64,000 nucleotides of DNA from Elusimicrobiota bacterium (GCA_026388095.1 JAPLKL010000007.1:62001-126000); one strand, 5' to 3'; shown: positions 1 to 10,567, counted from the first letter of the stretch. Program-made: numbers and translations. The notes: a model not told the origin generated them from the letters alone.

Positions 1-150
1 TCCGAGACGTACCTCCAGCTCAAGGTGACCAAGGACCGACTCTCCTTCAAGATCGCCTTCATCGACGAATATGATTCCCGGCCGTTCGCGGGCATACAGA
101 AGAACGACCGGACTCTGAACTACAGCCTGCTGATGCATTTTGGGAGATAG
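1..150 (+). CDS. C-terminal end of a DUF481-family outer-membrane protein
   Basis: The frame is open from the first base to a TAG at 148-150, so only the last 49 residues are present. The fragment alternates polar and hydrophobic residues as beta-barrel strands do. It contains an E-Y-D-S-R-P-x-A-G-I-x-K-x-D segment and ends near a terminal phenylalanine, which resembles the last strands of DUF481 (YdiY, salt-induced outer-membrane protein). The next gene starts one base after the stop, so the two are probably co-transcribed. The family call rests on a short fragment. Confidence 0.6.
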   Translation, partial: SETYLQLKVTKDRLSFKIAFIDEYDSRPFAGIQKNDRTLNYSLLMHFGR

Positions 151-151
151 C

Positions 152-2161
152 ATGGATATCGGGATCGGCGTGAGCATGGACTCGGACTCGGCGCAGGCTG
201 CGGCTGAGGCCGTGGCGCAGGCCAAGAAGACGGTGCCCAAGCCGGACCTGGCAGTCGCCTTCGGCTCCATCCATCTGGACCATCAGAAGCTGCACGGGGC
301 GCTCTGCCAGGAGCTGGACGGCTCCATGCTCATGGGCGGGTCCTGCTACGCGCAGATGACCAACGCCGGGGTCTCAAAGGAAGGCTTGGCCGTCCTGCTG
401 CTCTCGCTAGACGGGGCCCGCGTGCGGTTCTCGATGCAGGATATGGGCGCCGACCTGCGCGAGACGGGCCGAGCCTTGGCGCGCGGCCTGCCTGCGGCCC
501 CCCCTTCGCCTTCCCCCTCGCGGCCGCTGGCCCTGGCTTTCGCGGGCATCACCACCGGCCGCGAGCACGAGATGCTCCTCGGCGTCAACGACGTCATCGG
601 CCCGGCCCCTATCTTCGGAGGGCTCTGCTGCGGCGACTACGACCTGGGCATGAGCCATCCCGACTTCTGGACGAACTACCAGTACGCCGGAGCCCGGCTG
701 ACGAAGAAGACCGCCCGCTTGGCGCTTTTGGACCTGCCCCAGGAAGGGTTCCGCACGGCCTTCGGCTTCGCGCACGGCTGGCAGCCCGTGGGCCCCGCCG
801 TGGAGCTGAGCAGCTGCGAAGACGGGAAGGTCTACGAGGTCGGCGGGGTCCCGGTCTTCGACTATTATCGCCAGTTCCTCGGGCGGGACCAATCGGACGC
901 CTTCTTCGAGCTCATGGTCCAGCGCTACGGCTTCTCGGTGCTGGTGGAAGGCGACCGGCGCTCCCGGATCAAGCTGCCCGTGGCCTGCGATTTCAAGGAG
1001 GGCTGCATCTCTTATTTCCCGGTCGAGGACCTGCAGGGGCGCAAGGCCCAGCTTACGCTGGCCAGCCGCAATGGCCTGCTGGGCGGCGCCCGGGAATCGG
1101 CCGAGGGCTGCCTGCGGGCGCTGGGCGGGCAGCGCCCGGACCTGGTCTTCGTGGTCAGCTGCTGTTCCCGCAGCGCCATCCTGCACAGCCGCACCCAGAG
1201 GGAGCTCGAGGTCATCCAGTCCGTGTTCGGCCGGGACGTCCCGGTCTTCGGCTACTACTCGGGCGGCGAGTTCGGCCCCTGCCTCAACCGCTACGAGGAT
1301 ATCGTCGACCCCGCGCAGCCTCTGAGCGGTTCTCAGTATCACACGACCACGGTGTGCATCATGGCCTTGAAGGGCCCCCAGCCGGCGCGGGCCAGCATCC
1401 CGTCTCCGGCGGCGCTGAGCCGCGGCTCCGGCGATGAAGCCGCCGGCCTGCGCAGGCTCCTGGCGCAGAGCGAGGAGATCCACGACGACTCGGAGAAGTT
1501 CCTGGCCAACCTCAGCCGCAAGTCCTATCTGGACGGGGAGAGCCTGCGCCAGCAGAACGAGGTCATCCACCGCTACACCCCGCACCAGGTCTGGGCCAAG
1601 GTGGGCGCGAGCGTGGCGGCCGGGCAATACGAGCTGCCGGACTCGGAGTTCAACGGCTGCTTCCTGTTCATGGATGTCAAGGGCTTCACCTCCTACAGCG
1701 AGGAGCACGGCCCCTCCGAGGTGGTCGCGGCCTTGAACGGGATATTCAAACCCGCGACCGAGACCATCTATTCCTGCGGCGGGGACGTGGACAAGTTCAT
1801 CGGGGACTGCATCTTCGCGGTATTCCCCACGCCGCAGGAGGCCCTGACCGCGGGGCGCAGGCTGCTGGAGCTCTTCAGCGGCCTCAAGGCCAAGGGCAGC
1901 CCCTTCACGGTGCGCATCGGCATCAACAGCGGCCGGGCCGTGCGCGCCAACGTGGGCTCGCCGGACCGGCGGGAGTACACCTTCATCGGCGACGCGGTCA
2001 ACACGGCCCAGCGGCTGGAGTCGAACTGCACGCCGGGCAAGCTGCTGGTCTGCGAGGAGCTCTACAAGCTGGGGACCGCGAAGTTCTCGGCCGTCGAGCG
2101 CAGGGAGATCAAGGCCAAGGGCAAGAAGAACGCGGTCGTGGCCTACGAGCTGTCACTGTGA
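152..2161 (+). CDS. FIST sensor domain fused to class III adenylate/guanylate cyclase
   Basis: This 669-residue protein has an N-terminal FIST_N/FIST_C sensory half (about residues 20-400), a short linker helix and a C-terminal class III nucleotidyl cyclase domain (about 470-665). The first metal-binding Asp lies in F-M-D-V-K-G-F-T (D508). The G-G-D-V-D-K-F-I-G-D block near 544-552 carries the second metal Asp and a Lys at the purine-specificity position, which favours ATP. The downstream Y-T-F-I-G-D-A-V-N-T-A-Q-R-L-E block has the Asn and Arg of the transition-state site. FIST domains are thought to bind small ligands such as amino acids, so a ligand-regulated cAMP producer is inferred. No membrane segment is seen. 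ATG 152 is preferred over TTG 140 because GGGAG sits just upstream. It is convergent with the phnD-like gene, three bases away. Confidence 0.9.
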   Translation: MDIGIGVSMDSDSAQAAAEAVAQAKKTVPKPDLAVAFGSIHLDHQKLHGALCQELDGSMLMGGSCYAQMTNAGVSKEGLAVLLLSLDGARVRFSMQDMGADLRETGRALARGLPAAPPSPSPSRPLALAFAGITTGREHEMLLGVNDVIGPAPIFGGLCCGDYDLGMSHPDFWTNYQYAGARLTKKTARLALLDLPQEGFRTAFGFAHGWQPVGPAVELSSCEDGKVYEVGGVPVFDYYRQFLGRDQSDAFFELMVQRYGFSVLVEGDRRSRIKLPVACDFKEGCISYFPVEDLQGRKAQLTLASRNGLLGGARESAEGCLRALGGQRPDLVFVVSCCSRSAILHSRTQRELEVIQSVFGRDVPVFGYYSGGEFGPCLNRYEDIVDPAQPLSGSQYHTTTVCIMALKGPQPARASIPSPAALSRGSGDEAAGLRRLLAQSEEIHDDSEKFLANLSRKSYLDGESLRQQNEVIHRYTPHQVWAKVGASVAAGQYELPDSEFNGCFLFMDVKGFTSYSEEHGPSEVVAALNGIFKPATETIYSCGGDVDKFIGDCIFAVFPTPQEALTAGRRLLELFSGLKAKGSPFTVRIGINSGRAVRANVGSPDRREYTFIGDAVNTAQRLESNCTPGKLLVCEELYKLGTAKFSAVERREIKAKGKKNAVVAYELSL

Positions 2162-2164
2162 GAT

Positions 2165-3073
2165 TCAGCGCAGGTCCATGTAGGGCTGGTTGAGGCGGCG
2201 GACCTCGGCGCCTTCCGGCACGATGTCGTAGACGGACTTCCCCGCCGCTTCCAGGATATCGTGGACGGAACGGTAGGCCTGCTCAGCGACGGGCCCGAAT
2301 CCCGTGATGTCGGCCACGGCCAGAAGATCCTTCTCTCCCTCGGCGCTGCCGGCCAAGCCCTGGAGCGCCTTGAGGAGGGCGTCGCGCTTCTCCGGCCGCA
2401 GGCCTTTGCGCAAGACGAAGGGCTCGTTGGGCACGGTCCCGGTCATGGCCAGGACGCGCAGGTCCTTGCGTTTCAAGGCCCGGTGCCCGTAAGTGGCGAT
2501 GGCCGCGACTTCCCCCCTGACCAAAGCCTCCATGGCCTTGTCATGGCTGCCCAGGAACTTGGCTTCGACCTGGACTCCCTCCTTGTGGAGGAACTGGGCG
2601 GGCAGCAAGAAGCCGCTGACCGAATAGGGGTCCACGAAGCCGAACTTCCCGCCGTCGAGGTCGGAGACCTTCTGAGCCGTGCTCTTGGCCATGACCAGGA
2701 TGACCCCGTCGAACTGGGTCTCGCCCTTGCCGCGCAGGGCCTGCAGGCCGGCCGCTACGCCGTACTCCTCGCGGGCCAGGAGGAACTCCTCCAGGGTCAG
2801 GATGCCCGCGTCAGCCTTGCGCGTGCCCAACTGTTCGATGGCGTCCAGCGGCGAAGCTGCGACTCGCGCTTCCACCGACAGGCCGGAGGCGTCGGAGAGT
2901 CGTCCGGCGATGGCGCCCAGAGAGTCCATTGACGCCGGCGCGTGCGCGGGCGAGAGTAGCACCACCAAGGGATGCTGGGCCGTGCCTATGGACGATTCGC
3001 TGCGGCCGACGCATGCGGAAAGGCCCGCTGCCAGGGCGAGTGCGATGGAGAGCTGCTTCATGGTCTGTCGCAT
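2165..3073 (-). CDS. PhnD-like phosphate/phosphonate-binding lipoprotein
   Basis: The protein has a lipoprotein signal ending in L-S-A-C (Cys about residue 21) and a periplasmic-binding fold of about 280 residues. It resembles PhnD-type substrate-binding proteins, with D-x-G-I-L-T, F-G-F-V-D-P-Y-S-V-S-G and a late tyrosine-rich helix. PhnD-like proteins bind phosphonate, phosphite or phosphate for an ABC importer, but no permease or ATPase gene is adjacent, so it may be an orphan sensor. GAGGA lies eight bases before ATG 3073. A further in-frame ATG at 3088 overlaps the glgE stop as ATGA, and ATG 3061 would also leave the signal peptide intact. It is the last gene of the glgM-treZ-glgE run, although no role in glycogen metabolism is evident. 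Confidence 0.8.
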   Translation of the reverse strand: MRQTMKQLSIALALAAGLSACVGRSESSIGTAQHPLVVLLSPAHAPASMDSLGAIAGRLSDASGLSVEARVAASPLDAIEQLGTRKADAGILTLEEFLLAREEYGVAAGLQALRGKGETQFDGVILVMAKSTAQKVSDLDGGKFGFVDPYSVSGFLLPAQFLHKEGVQVEAKFLGSHDKAMEALVRGEVAAIATYGHRALKRKDLRVLAMTGTVPNEPFVLRKGLRPEKRDALLKALQGLAGSAEGEKDLLAVADITGFGPVAEQAYRSVHDILEAAGKSVYDIVPEGAEVRRLNQPYMDLR

Positions 3074-3084
3074 TTTATTTTTCC

Positions 3085-5187
<2,103 letters not shown>

Positions 5188-5203
5188 GGTCCCTCCTAGA
5201 ATC

Positions 5204-7063
5204 CTAGCGCGCGCTCCTTCCATAGACCACCACGCAAAGGGGCGCCAAGCTCAGTTCCACCGAGCCGCCGGCCAGCCGCTCCACGGCCGGACTGCCGGGC
5301 CCCCCCCACTGGGGCTGGGCCGAGTCCAAGAGCTTGGCCCAGCCGCCTCCGGGAAGCTCCAGGCGCAGGCGGCCGGCGCTCTTGTTGAAATGCAGGACGA
5401 AGAACGCTTCCTCGGCGCCGGCTCGGCGCCGCACCGCCAAAGCCCGGGCCTCCTCATGGACCTCCACGTCGAGGTTCTGCCGGTCGCGCGGGGCCAAGGC
5501 CGGATGCTCCCGCCGCAGAGCGTAGAGGCGGCGATAGAAATCCTGGAGGAGCGCGTGGCGGCCTTTGCGGCGCAGGCCGCAGTCGAGCTTGCAGCGCGAG
5601 AAAGTGCCGGCCGCGTTCGGGTCCGGGGAGGTCCTGTCTGGCCAGGCGAAGGAGTCGAACATCCGGCCGCGTCCCTGCCGCACCGAGGCCGCCAGGCTGC
5701 GGTCGTGGTGGCTGGTGAAATAGAGGAAGGGCGCCGTCTCTCCGTATTCCTCGCCCATGAACAACAAGGGGAGGTAGGGCGAGAGGGCCACCGCCCCGGC
5801 CGCCAGCTTCAAGGCCTCGAAGTCCACCAGCGCGGAGAGCCGCTCGCCTTGGGGCCGGTTGCCGGCCTCGTCGTGGTCTTGGGCGTATACCACGAACCGG
5901 GAGGCGGGCAGGCCCTGCGCGCTGCGGCCGTGGCTGCGCCGCCTCCAGGATGAGTATTGGCCGACGTAGACGTAGGCCTCGCGATAGGCCCGGGCCAGGT
6001 CCTGGAGGCCCGAGAAGTCCGCGTAGTAGCCGGCGAGCTCGCCGGTCAGGGCGGTGTGCAGGGCATGGTGGAAATCCTTGTCCCACTGCGCGTCGCAGCC
6101 CCAGCCGCCCTGAGCGCCGGGCCGGACGACGCGTGGGTCGTTGAGGATGCTCTCGGCGATGATGTGCACCCGGCGGCCTTGGGCCGCGCCGAGCTCGTGG
6201 GCGGCCTGGCTGAGTTCCTCCACGAACGGCCGGGCCGAGAAGTCGCGCAGGGCGTGCACCGCGTCTAGGCGCAGGCCGTCGATGTGGAATTCGTCCAGCC
6301 AGCGCAGGGCGCTCTCGATGAAGAAGCGGCGCACCTCGTCGGAGTCGGCTCCGTCGAGGTTGACGGCCTCCCCCCACGGGGTCTTGCCGGTGAGATAGGG
6401 ACCGAAGTCGCGCAGGGTGTTGCCCTCGGGACCAAGGTGGTTGTAGACCACGTCGAGCATGACCGCCAAGCCGCGCCGGTGCGCGGCGTCTACGAGGCGC
6501 TTGAGCCCGCGCGCTCCGCCATAGGAGTCCTGGACGGCGAAGGGGTAGACCCCATCGTAGCCCCAGTTGCGCTGTCCGGGGAACTGGGCCACGGGCATGA
6601 GGCAGAGGGTGGTCACGCCCAGCCCGGCGAGGGGCTCGAGCTGGGGGATGACGCCGGCGAAGGTCCCGGCGCGGGAGAAGGCCCCCACGTGGAGCTCGTA
6701 GATGACGGCGTGTTCCAAAGGCAGGCCTTTCCAACTCCGGTCGTGCCAGGCGAAGGCCGGGTCCATGACAGCCGATGGGCCGTGCACGCCGCTGGGCTGG
6801 CAGCGCGAGGCGGGGTCAGGCCTCTCCTTCTTGCCGTCGAGCCGATAGAGGTATTCCGTCCCGGGCTTGATGCCGGGCAGAGCGGCCCAATGATAGCCCG
6901 AGCCGTCGGTCTCCATGGGGACCAAGGCCATCCTGGGCGAGAGCAGGCGCAAAGCGACCTTGCGCGCCGACGGCGCCCAGACCAGGAACTCGCAGCACTC
7001 CGGCCCGAGGCAGCGGGCTCCGAGGCCGGCGGGCTTGGAGCGGGCCAGGACGGCTCCTCTCAC
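5204..7063 (-). CDS. treZ: malto-oligosyltrehalose trehalohydrolase
   Basis: TreZ hydrolyses malto-oligosyltrehalose to release trehalose. The 619-residue product has an N-terminal CBM48-like domain (about 20-100) and a GH13 barrel. Key blocks are V-I-Y-E-L-H-V-G-A-F, V-V-Y-N-H-L-G-P-E-G-N, R-L-D-A-V-H-A (nucleophile D267), I-I-A-E-S (acid/base E304) and Q-D-H-D-E-A-G-N. The segment P-Y-L-T-G-K-T-P-W-G-E-A-V-N is typical of TreZ rather than of branching enzyme GlgB. The start is a GTG overlapping the glgM TGA (GTGA), so translation is coupled. TreY, which supplies its usual substrate, is not in this window. A branching-enzyme role is the main alternative. Confidence 0.9.
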   Translation of the reverse strand: MRGAVLARSKPAGLGARCLGPECCEFLVWAPSARKVALRLLSPRMALVPMETDGSGYHWAALPGIKPGTEYLYRLDGKKERPDPASRCQPSGVHGPSAVMDPAFAWHDRSWKGLPLEHAVIYELHVGAFSRAGTFAGVIPQLEPLAGLGVTTLCLMPVAQFPGQRNWGYDGVYPFAVQDSYGGARGLKRLVDAAHRRGLAVMLDVVYNHLGPEGNTLRDFGPYLTGKTPWGEAVNLDGADSDEVRRFFIESALRWLDEFHIDGLRLDAVHALRDFSARPFVEELSQAAHELGAAQGRRVHIIAESILNDPRVVRPGAQGGWGCDAQWDKDFHHALHTALTGELAGYYADFSGLQDLARAYREAYVYVGQYSSWRRRSHGRSAQGLPASRFVVYAQDHDEAGNRPQGERLSALVDFEALKLAAGAVALSPYLPLLFMGEEYGETAPFLYFTSHHDRSLAASVRQGRGRMFDSFAWPDRTSPDPNAAGTFSRCKLDCGLRRKGRHALLQDFYRRLYALRREHPALAPRDRQNLDVEVHEEARALAVRRRAGAEEAFFVLHFNKSAGRLRLELPGGGWAKLLDSAQPQWGGPGSPAVERLAGGSVELSLAPLCVVVYGRSAR

Positions 7064-8259
7064 ACCAGGCTCCGGTAGAGCTGGAGGGTCTTGCGAGCGA
7101 CCCCGGCCCAGCTGAACTGGGTCTCCACGCGGCGCCGGCCTTCGGCCGCGAAGCGCTTCTGCAGGGCCGGGCTGCGCAGGACCCGGTTGACGGCCGAGGC
7201 CAAGTCGCGCGAGAACTTGCGGGCGTCCTTGGGCTCGTAGGTCCCGTCCTGGCGCGGCGTGAAGGGCACCAGCAGGCCGGTCTTCCCCGGGACCACGACT
7301 TCCAATATGCCGCCGGTGGCCGAGGCCACGACCGGCGCGCCGCAGGCCATGGCTTCGACGTTGATGATGCCGAAGGGCTCATAGATCGAGGGGCAGCAGA
7401 AGACGGCGGCGTGGCTGTAGAGCTCGATGACGTCCGGCTTGGGGAGCATCTTCTGTATCCAGATGACGTCCTTGCGGACGCGGCGGATGCGCGCCACCGC
7501 GGCTTCCATCTCCGCGGCGATCGACTGGGTGTCCGGGGCTCCGGCGCACAGCACGATCTGGGCCGCAGGGTCGATATGGGGCAAAGCGTTGACCAAGTGG
7601 ATGATGCCTTTCTGCCGGGTGATGCGGCCCACGAAGAGCGCGTAGGGCCGGCTCGGGTCGATGCCCCACTGCCTGCGGGCCCGCGTCGACAGGCTCGGAC
7701 GGTATTCTTTGAGGTCGATGCCGTTGTGGATGACGTGCACCTTGGAGGCGGGGAGGTCGTAGCAGGAGAGGATGTCTTTCTTCATCCCGGCGGAGACGGC
7801 GATGAGCGCGTCCGCGGCCTCGACGGCATTGCGCTCGATCCAGCTGCTGAGGTCGTAGGCGTTGCCGAGCTGCTCGCGCTTCCAGGGGCGCAGGGGCTCC
7901 AAAGAGTGGGTGGTCATGACGAAAGGGATCTTGTGGAGAATCTTGGCGAAGAAGCCGCCGAGGTTGGTGTACCAGGTGTGGCAGTGGACGATGTCGGCGG
8001 TGTTGTTCTTGCAGAACTGGAGGTTGACGCTCAGCGCTTCCAAAGCCTTGCCGTAGCCCTTGTACGCGTCCTGGGACAGCTCCTTCCAGGCCTGATAGCC
8101 GGTGACCTGCAGGCGGGGCTTCTTGGAGCTCTGGTCGCCGAAGCAGCGGACCTCCACATCCATGAGCTTGGCGAGCTCGCGGGTGAGGTATTCGACGGCC
8201 ACGCCGGCGCCGCCGTAGGTGTAGGGAGGGTATTCGTTGGTGTAGAAGACGACTTTCAT
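7060..8259 (-). CDS. glgM: GlgM-type glycogen synthase / maltose-1-phosphate synthase (GT4)
   Basis: This 399-residue GT-B glycosyltransferase belongs to the actinobacterial 'GlgA' lineage now known as GlgM. GlgM joins ADP-glucose to glucose-1-phosphate to make alpha-maltose-1-phosphate, the GlgE donor. The N-terminus has the E-Y-P-P-x-x-Y-G-G-A-G-V block characteristic of that group. The C-terminal donor-binding site has Y-E-P-F-G-I-I-N-V-E-A-M-A-C-G (about 293-308). Co-location with glgE supports the GlgM assignment over a classical polymerising GlgA, although the sequence alone does not prove the acceptor. It is the first gene of the operon. A TACAAT box ends six bases before the ATG and there is no Shine-Dalgarno, so a leaderless transcript is likely. 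Confidence 0.88.
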   Translation of the reverse strand: MKVVFYTNEYPPYTYGGAGVAVEYLTRELAKLMDVEVRCFGDQSSKKPRLQVTGYQAWKELSQDAYKGYGKALEALSVNLQFCKNNTADIVHCHTWYTNLGGFFAKILHKIPFVMTTHSLEPLRPWKREQLGNAYDLSSWIERNAVEAADALIAVSAGMKKDILSCYDLPASKVHVIHNGIDLKEYRPSLSTRARRQWGIDPSRPYALFVGRITRQKGIIHLVNALPHIDPAAQIVLCAGAPDTQSIAAEMEAAVARIRRVRKDVIWIQKMLPKPDVIELYSHAAVFCCPSIYEPFGIINVEAMACGAPVVASATGGILEVVVPGKTGLLVPFTPRQDGTYEPKDARKFSRDLASAVNRVLRSPALQKRFAAEGRRRVETQFSWAGVARKTLQLYRSLV

Positions 8260-8265
8260 GGCCCT

Positions 8266-8271
8266 ATTGTA
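8266..8271 (-). promoter_or_regulatory. -10 box of the glgM operon (predicted leaderless start)
   Basis: TACAAT on the minus strand is followed by AGGGCC and then the glgM ATG. With normal -10 to +1 spacing, transcription would start at the A of the start codon. A -35-like TTGTGA lies about 19 bases upstream, which is longer than ideal. Confidence 0.5.
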
Positions 8272-8278
8272 GTAAAAA

Positions 8279-8289
8279 GGGGTCAGACC
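8279..8289 (+). repeat. GGGGTCAG motif, left copy flanking the EamA gene
   Basis: GGGGTCAGACC occurs here and GGGGTCAGGTC in inverted orientation at 8799-8809. The pair closely brackets the 142-codon EamA gene, which suggests a small inserted cassette. They match at nine of eleven bases. Confidence 0.5.
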
Positions 8290-8328
8290 CTCACAAACTT
8301 CACATCCGTTAGTGAAAGACTGATATCG

Positions 8329-8757
8329 CTAGAAGGCGAGCAGCCCGACGCCGGCGCAGATCAAGACCGTCCCGGTCAGCTTCACCCAGGAGAAGGTCTC
8401 CCCGAGGAAAGCCAGGGCCAGCAGGAAAGTGACCAGCGGGAAGGTGGAGCTCAAGGGCACCATGCGCAGCGCCTCGCCCGACGACAAGGCCTTGATGTAG
8501 CAGAAGACCCCGGTCAAGGTCAGCACCAGGCTCACCGTGATGAGAAGGAGCGGCAGCTTGCCCGCCGCGGACACGGCCGCGCGCGCCGGCAGCCAGCCCC
8601 AGAAGAAGAGCGCCAACGACAAGACCGCGTTGACGCCCATGCGCACCACGAAGGTCTCGTTGGCGCCCAGGTAGCGCAGGGTCAGCTTGTCGATGACGCC
8701 TGCGACGCCCCAGAGCAGCACGGTCAGGAAGATGAATGCCCCGGGTGTTTTGATCAT
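8329..8757 (-). CDS. half-size EamA/DMT-family membrane transporter
   Basis: The 142-residue product has four to five predicted membrane helices and a single EamA repeat. It includes the W-G-x-x-G-V-I-D-K start, a conserved E-A-L-R-M-V-P-L-S-S-T-F-P helix junction and the C-terminal G-T-V-L-I-C-A-G-V-G-L-L. Full EamA permeases carry two repeats. Single-repeat proteins of this size work as dimers, as in small multidrug resistance-like exporters. The substrate cannot be predicted. The gene stands alone between the glycogen operon and the transketolase genes and is bracketed by inverted GGGGTCAG motifs, so it may have been inserted. Confidence 0.8.
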   Translation of the reverse strand: MIKTPGAFIFLTVLLWGVAGVIDKLTLRYLGANETFVVRMGVNAVLSLALFFWGWLPARAAVSAAGKLPLLLITVSLVLTLTGVFCYIKALSSGEALRMVPLSSTFPLVTFLLALAFLGETFSWVKLTGTVLICAGVGLLAF

Positions 8758-8798
8758 CGCAGTTTCTGGCCGGACGCGGCCGGGATGTCCAATGTCAA

Positions 8799-8809
8799 GA
8801 CCTGACCCC
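8799..8809 (-). repeat. GGGGTCAG motif, right copy flanking the EamA gene
   Basis: This is the inverted partner of the 8279-8289 motif. On the minus strand it reads GGGGTCAGGTC and runs into TTGACATTGGACAT. The last base lies immediately before the stop of the transketolase C-terminal subunit gene. Confidence 0.5.
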
Positions 8810-9751
8810 CTAGACCAGGTTTCTGATGCAGGCTTCCATGATATGCGGCGCGCTCAGGCCGTGCCGCTCGTAGAGCTCGGCCGACAAGCCCGACTCGCCG
8901 GTCTCGCGCACGCCCAGGCAGACCACCGGCTTGCCCGCGCCGAAGGACGCCGCGGCTTCGCAGACCGCGCTGCCCAAACCGCCCACGATATTGTGGTCCT
9001 CCACCGTCACCAGCCGCTCGCTGTCCTTGGCGAAATCCTCCACCGAATCCACGTCGAAAGGGGCGAGCGTCCCGGCGTTGGCCACCCGCACGGCGAACCC
9101 CTTGGGCTGGAGCTGTTTGGCCGCGGCGACGGCTCCCCCCACCGTCCCGCCGGAGGCCAGTATCGTGGCCTGGAAATGCTTCGCCTTCGGCTCCGGTTCC
9201 CAGACCACGTCGAGCTTTCCGACTTCGAACTTATAGTCCGGCTTGTGGACGTCATCGAGCTTCTGGCGCGTCAGGCGCAGATAGACCGGCCCTTGGTGCT
9301 GGAGCATCCACTCCACGGCTTGGCGGGCCTCCAAGGCGTCGCCCGGCTGCAGGACGGTCATGCCGGGCAGGGAGCGCATCGCGGCCACGTCCTCCAGCCC
9401 CATCTGCGAGGCCCCGTCGTCGCCGATGCCCAGGCCCGCGTGCGTGCCCACCAGCTTGACGTTGGCCCGGTTCAAGGTCACGGCGACCCGGATGGTCTCG
9501 AGGCGCCCGATCAGGAAGCAGGCGAAGCTCGTGCAGACCGGGACCTTGCCGAACAGGGCCATGCCCGCGGCCGCGCCGATCATGTTCTGCTCGGCGATGC
9601 CGAATTCGAAGTGCCGGTTCGGGTGCTTCTTCGCGAAACCCACGGTCATCGTGGACTTGGAAAGGTCCGAGTCCAGCACCACGAGCTGAGGGAACTTGTC
9701 CGCCAACTCGACCAACGCCTCGCCGAACGCTTCCCGGGTCGCCTTAGGCAC
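8810..9751 (-). CDS. transketolase, C-terminal subunit
   Basis: This 313-residue protein holds the pyrimidine-binding and C-terminal domains of a split transketolase. The conserved F-E-F-G-I-A-E-Q-N-M block (about 48-57) contains the Glu that activates the thiamine diphosphate aminopyrimidine ring. It is followed by T-H-A-G-L-G-I-G-D-D-G and a C-terminal V-E-D-H-N-I-V-G-G-L-G segment. Together with the N-terminal subunit it transfers two-carbon units in the non-oxidative pentose phosphate pathway. It overlaps that upstream gene by eight bases, consistent with coupled 1:1 synthesis. DXP synthase is unlikely because the two halves are separate and the motifs are of transketolase type. Confidence 0.92.
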   Translation of the reverse strand: MPKATREAFGEALVELADKFPQLVVLDSDLSKSTMTVGFAKKHPNRHFEFGIAEQNMIGAAAGMALFGKVPVCTSFACFLIGRLETIRVAVTLNRANVKLVGTHAGLGIGDDGASQMGLEDVAAMRSLPGMTVLQPGDALEARQAVEWMLQHQGPVYLRLTRQKLDDVHKPDYKFEVGKLDVVWEPEPKAKHFQATILASGGTVGGAVAAAKQLQPKGFAVRVANAGTLAPFDVDSVEDFAKDSERLVTVEDHNIVGGLGSAVCEAAASFGAGKPVVCLGVRETGESGLSAELYERHGLSAPHIMEACIRNLV

Positions 9752-10556
9752 TGAGTATCTCCTTGAGAGCCTTCTCGGTCTCTTCCTTGTTGGGCGCCTT
9801 GCCGTGCCAGGCGATGTTGTCTTCCATGAAGGAGACCCCCTTGCCCTTGACCGTCTTGGCCACGATGGCCTGCGGCCTGCCCTTGACCGCCTTCGCTGCG
9901 CCCAGCGCCGCGTCGATGCCGGCCAGGTCGTGGCCGTCTATCGTCCGCGTTTCCCATCCGAAGCTCTTGAGCTTCTCGGCCAGGGGTTCGATCGGCATGA
10001 CCTCGTCGACATGTCCGTCGATCTGCCCGTTGTTGTGATCCACGATCAGAGTCATGTTGTCCAGCTTGAATTTCGGGGCGGCCATCAGGGCTTCCCAGAC
10101 CTGGCCTTCCTGCATCTCTCCGTCTCCGGTCACCACGTAGACTCGCTGGTCCGTGCCGTCTAGTTTCGCCGCCAGGGCCATGCCTAGGCCGATGGAAAGG
10201 CCCTGGCCAAGAGAGCCGGTCGCGGCCTCGATGCCCGGCAGGCGGTGCCGTTCCGGGTGGCCCTGCAGGCGCGAGCCCAGCTTGCGCAGGGTCATGAGCT
10301 CTTCCTTCGGGAAGAAGCCCCGGTGCGCCATGACCGCGTAGAGGGCCGGGCAGGCGTGGCCCTTGGAGAGGACCAGACGGTCGCGGCTCGGCCAGTCCGG
10401 CCGCTTGGGGTCGTGACGCAGGTGCTTGTCGTAAAGCACGGCCAGGATGTCGATGACGGAGAGGGATCCGCCCGGATGGCCGGAGCCCGCAGCTGCGATC
10501 ATGCGGATGATGTCCGCACGCAACTCTTTGGTCAAGGGAGCAAGTTCGGTAGGCAC
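9744..10556 (-). CDS. transketolase, N-terminal subunit
   Basis: The 270-residue product is the thiamine diphosphate-binding half of a split transketolase. It shows G-S-G-H-P-G-G-S-L-S near the start, S-K-G-H-A-C-P-A-L-Y (about 70-79), G-S-L-G-Q-G-L-S-x-G-x-G and the G-D-G-E-M-Q-E-G-Q-V-W-E metal/diphosphate motif (about 143-154). The start is GTG 10556. TAAAAT ends five bases before it and no Shine-Dalgarno is visible, so this transcript may be leaderless. The product pairs with the downstream C-terminal subunit. The divergent punA operon begins 57 bases away, and pentose phosphates from nucleoside breakdown would feed this enzyme. Confidence 0.92.
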   Translation of the reverse strand: MPTELAPLTKELRADIIRMIAAAGSGHPGGSLSVIDILAVLYDKHLRHDPKRPDWPSRDRLVLSKGHACPALYAVMAHRGFFPKEELMTLRKLGSRLQGHPERHRLPGIEAATGSLGQGLSIGLGMALAAKLDGTDQRVYVVTGDGEMQEGQVWEALMAAPKFKLDNMTLIVDHNNGQIDGHVDEVMPIEPLAEKLKSFGWETRTIDGHDLAGIDAALGAAKAVKGRPQAIVAKTVKGKGVSFMEDNIAWHGKAPNKEETEKALKEILSA

Positions 10557-10561
10557 ACGGC

Positions 10562-10567
10562 ATTTTA
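10562..10567 (-). promoter_or_regulatory. -10 box of the transketolase operon
   Basis: TAAAAT on the minus strand ends five bases before the GTG start of the N-terminal transketolase gene. No clear -35 is seen. It lies back-to-back with the extended -10 of the punA operon at 10576-10584. Confidence 0.35.

Noticed and set aside
407-1708. A 433-codon open frame antisense to the FIST-cyclase gene
   Set aside because: It is a shadow frame caused by high GC. It has no domain, no start signal, and the sense frame has full family motifs. Many similar long shadows (for example 3142-4191, 4231-5199, 5454-6734, 7411-8805) were dropped for the same reason.
5204-7063. Glycogen branching enzyme (glgB) as the identity of the GH13 gene
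   Set aside because: The P-Y-L-T-G-K-T-P-W-G block, the domain order and the length fit TreZ better. GlgB-specific motifs are missing.
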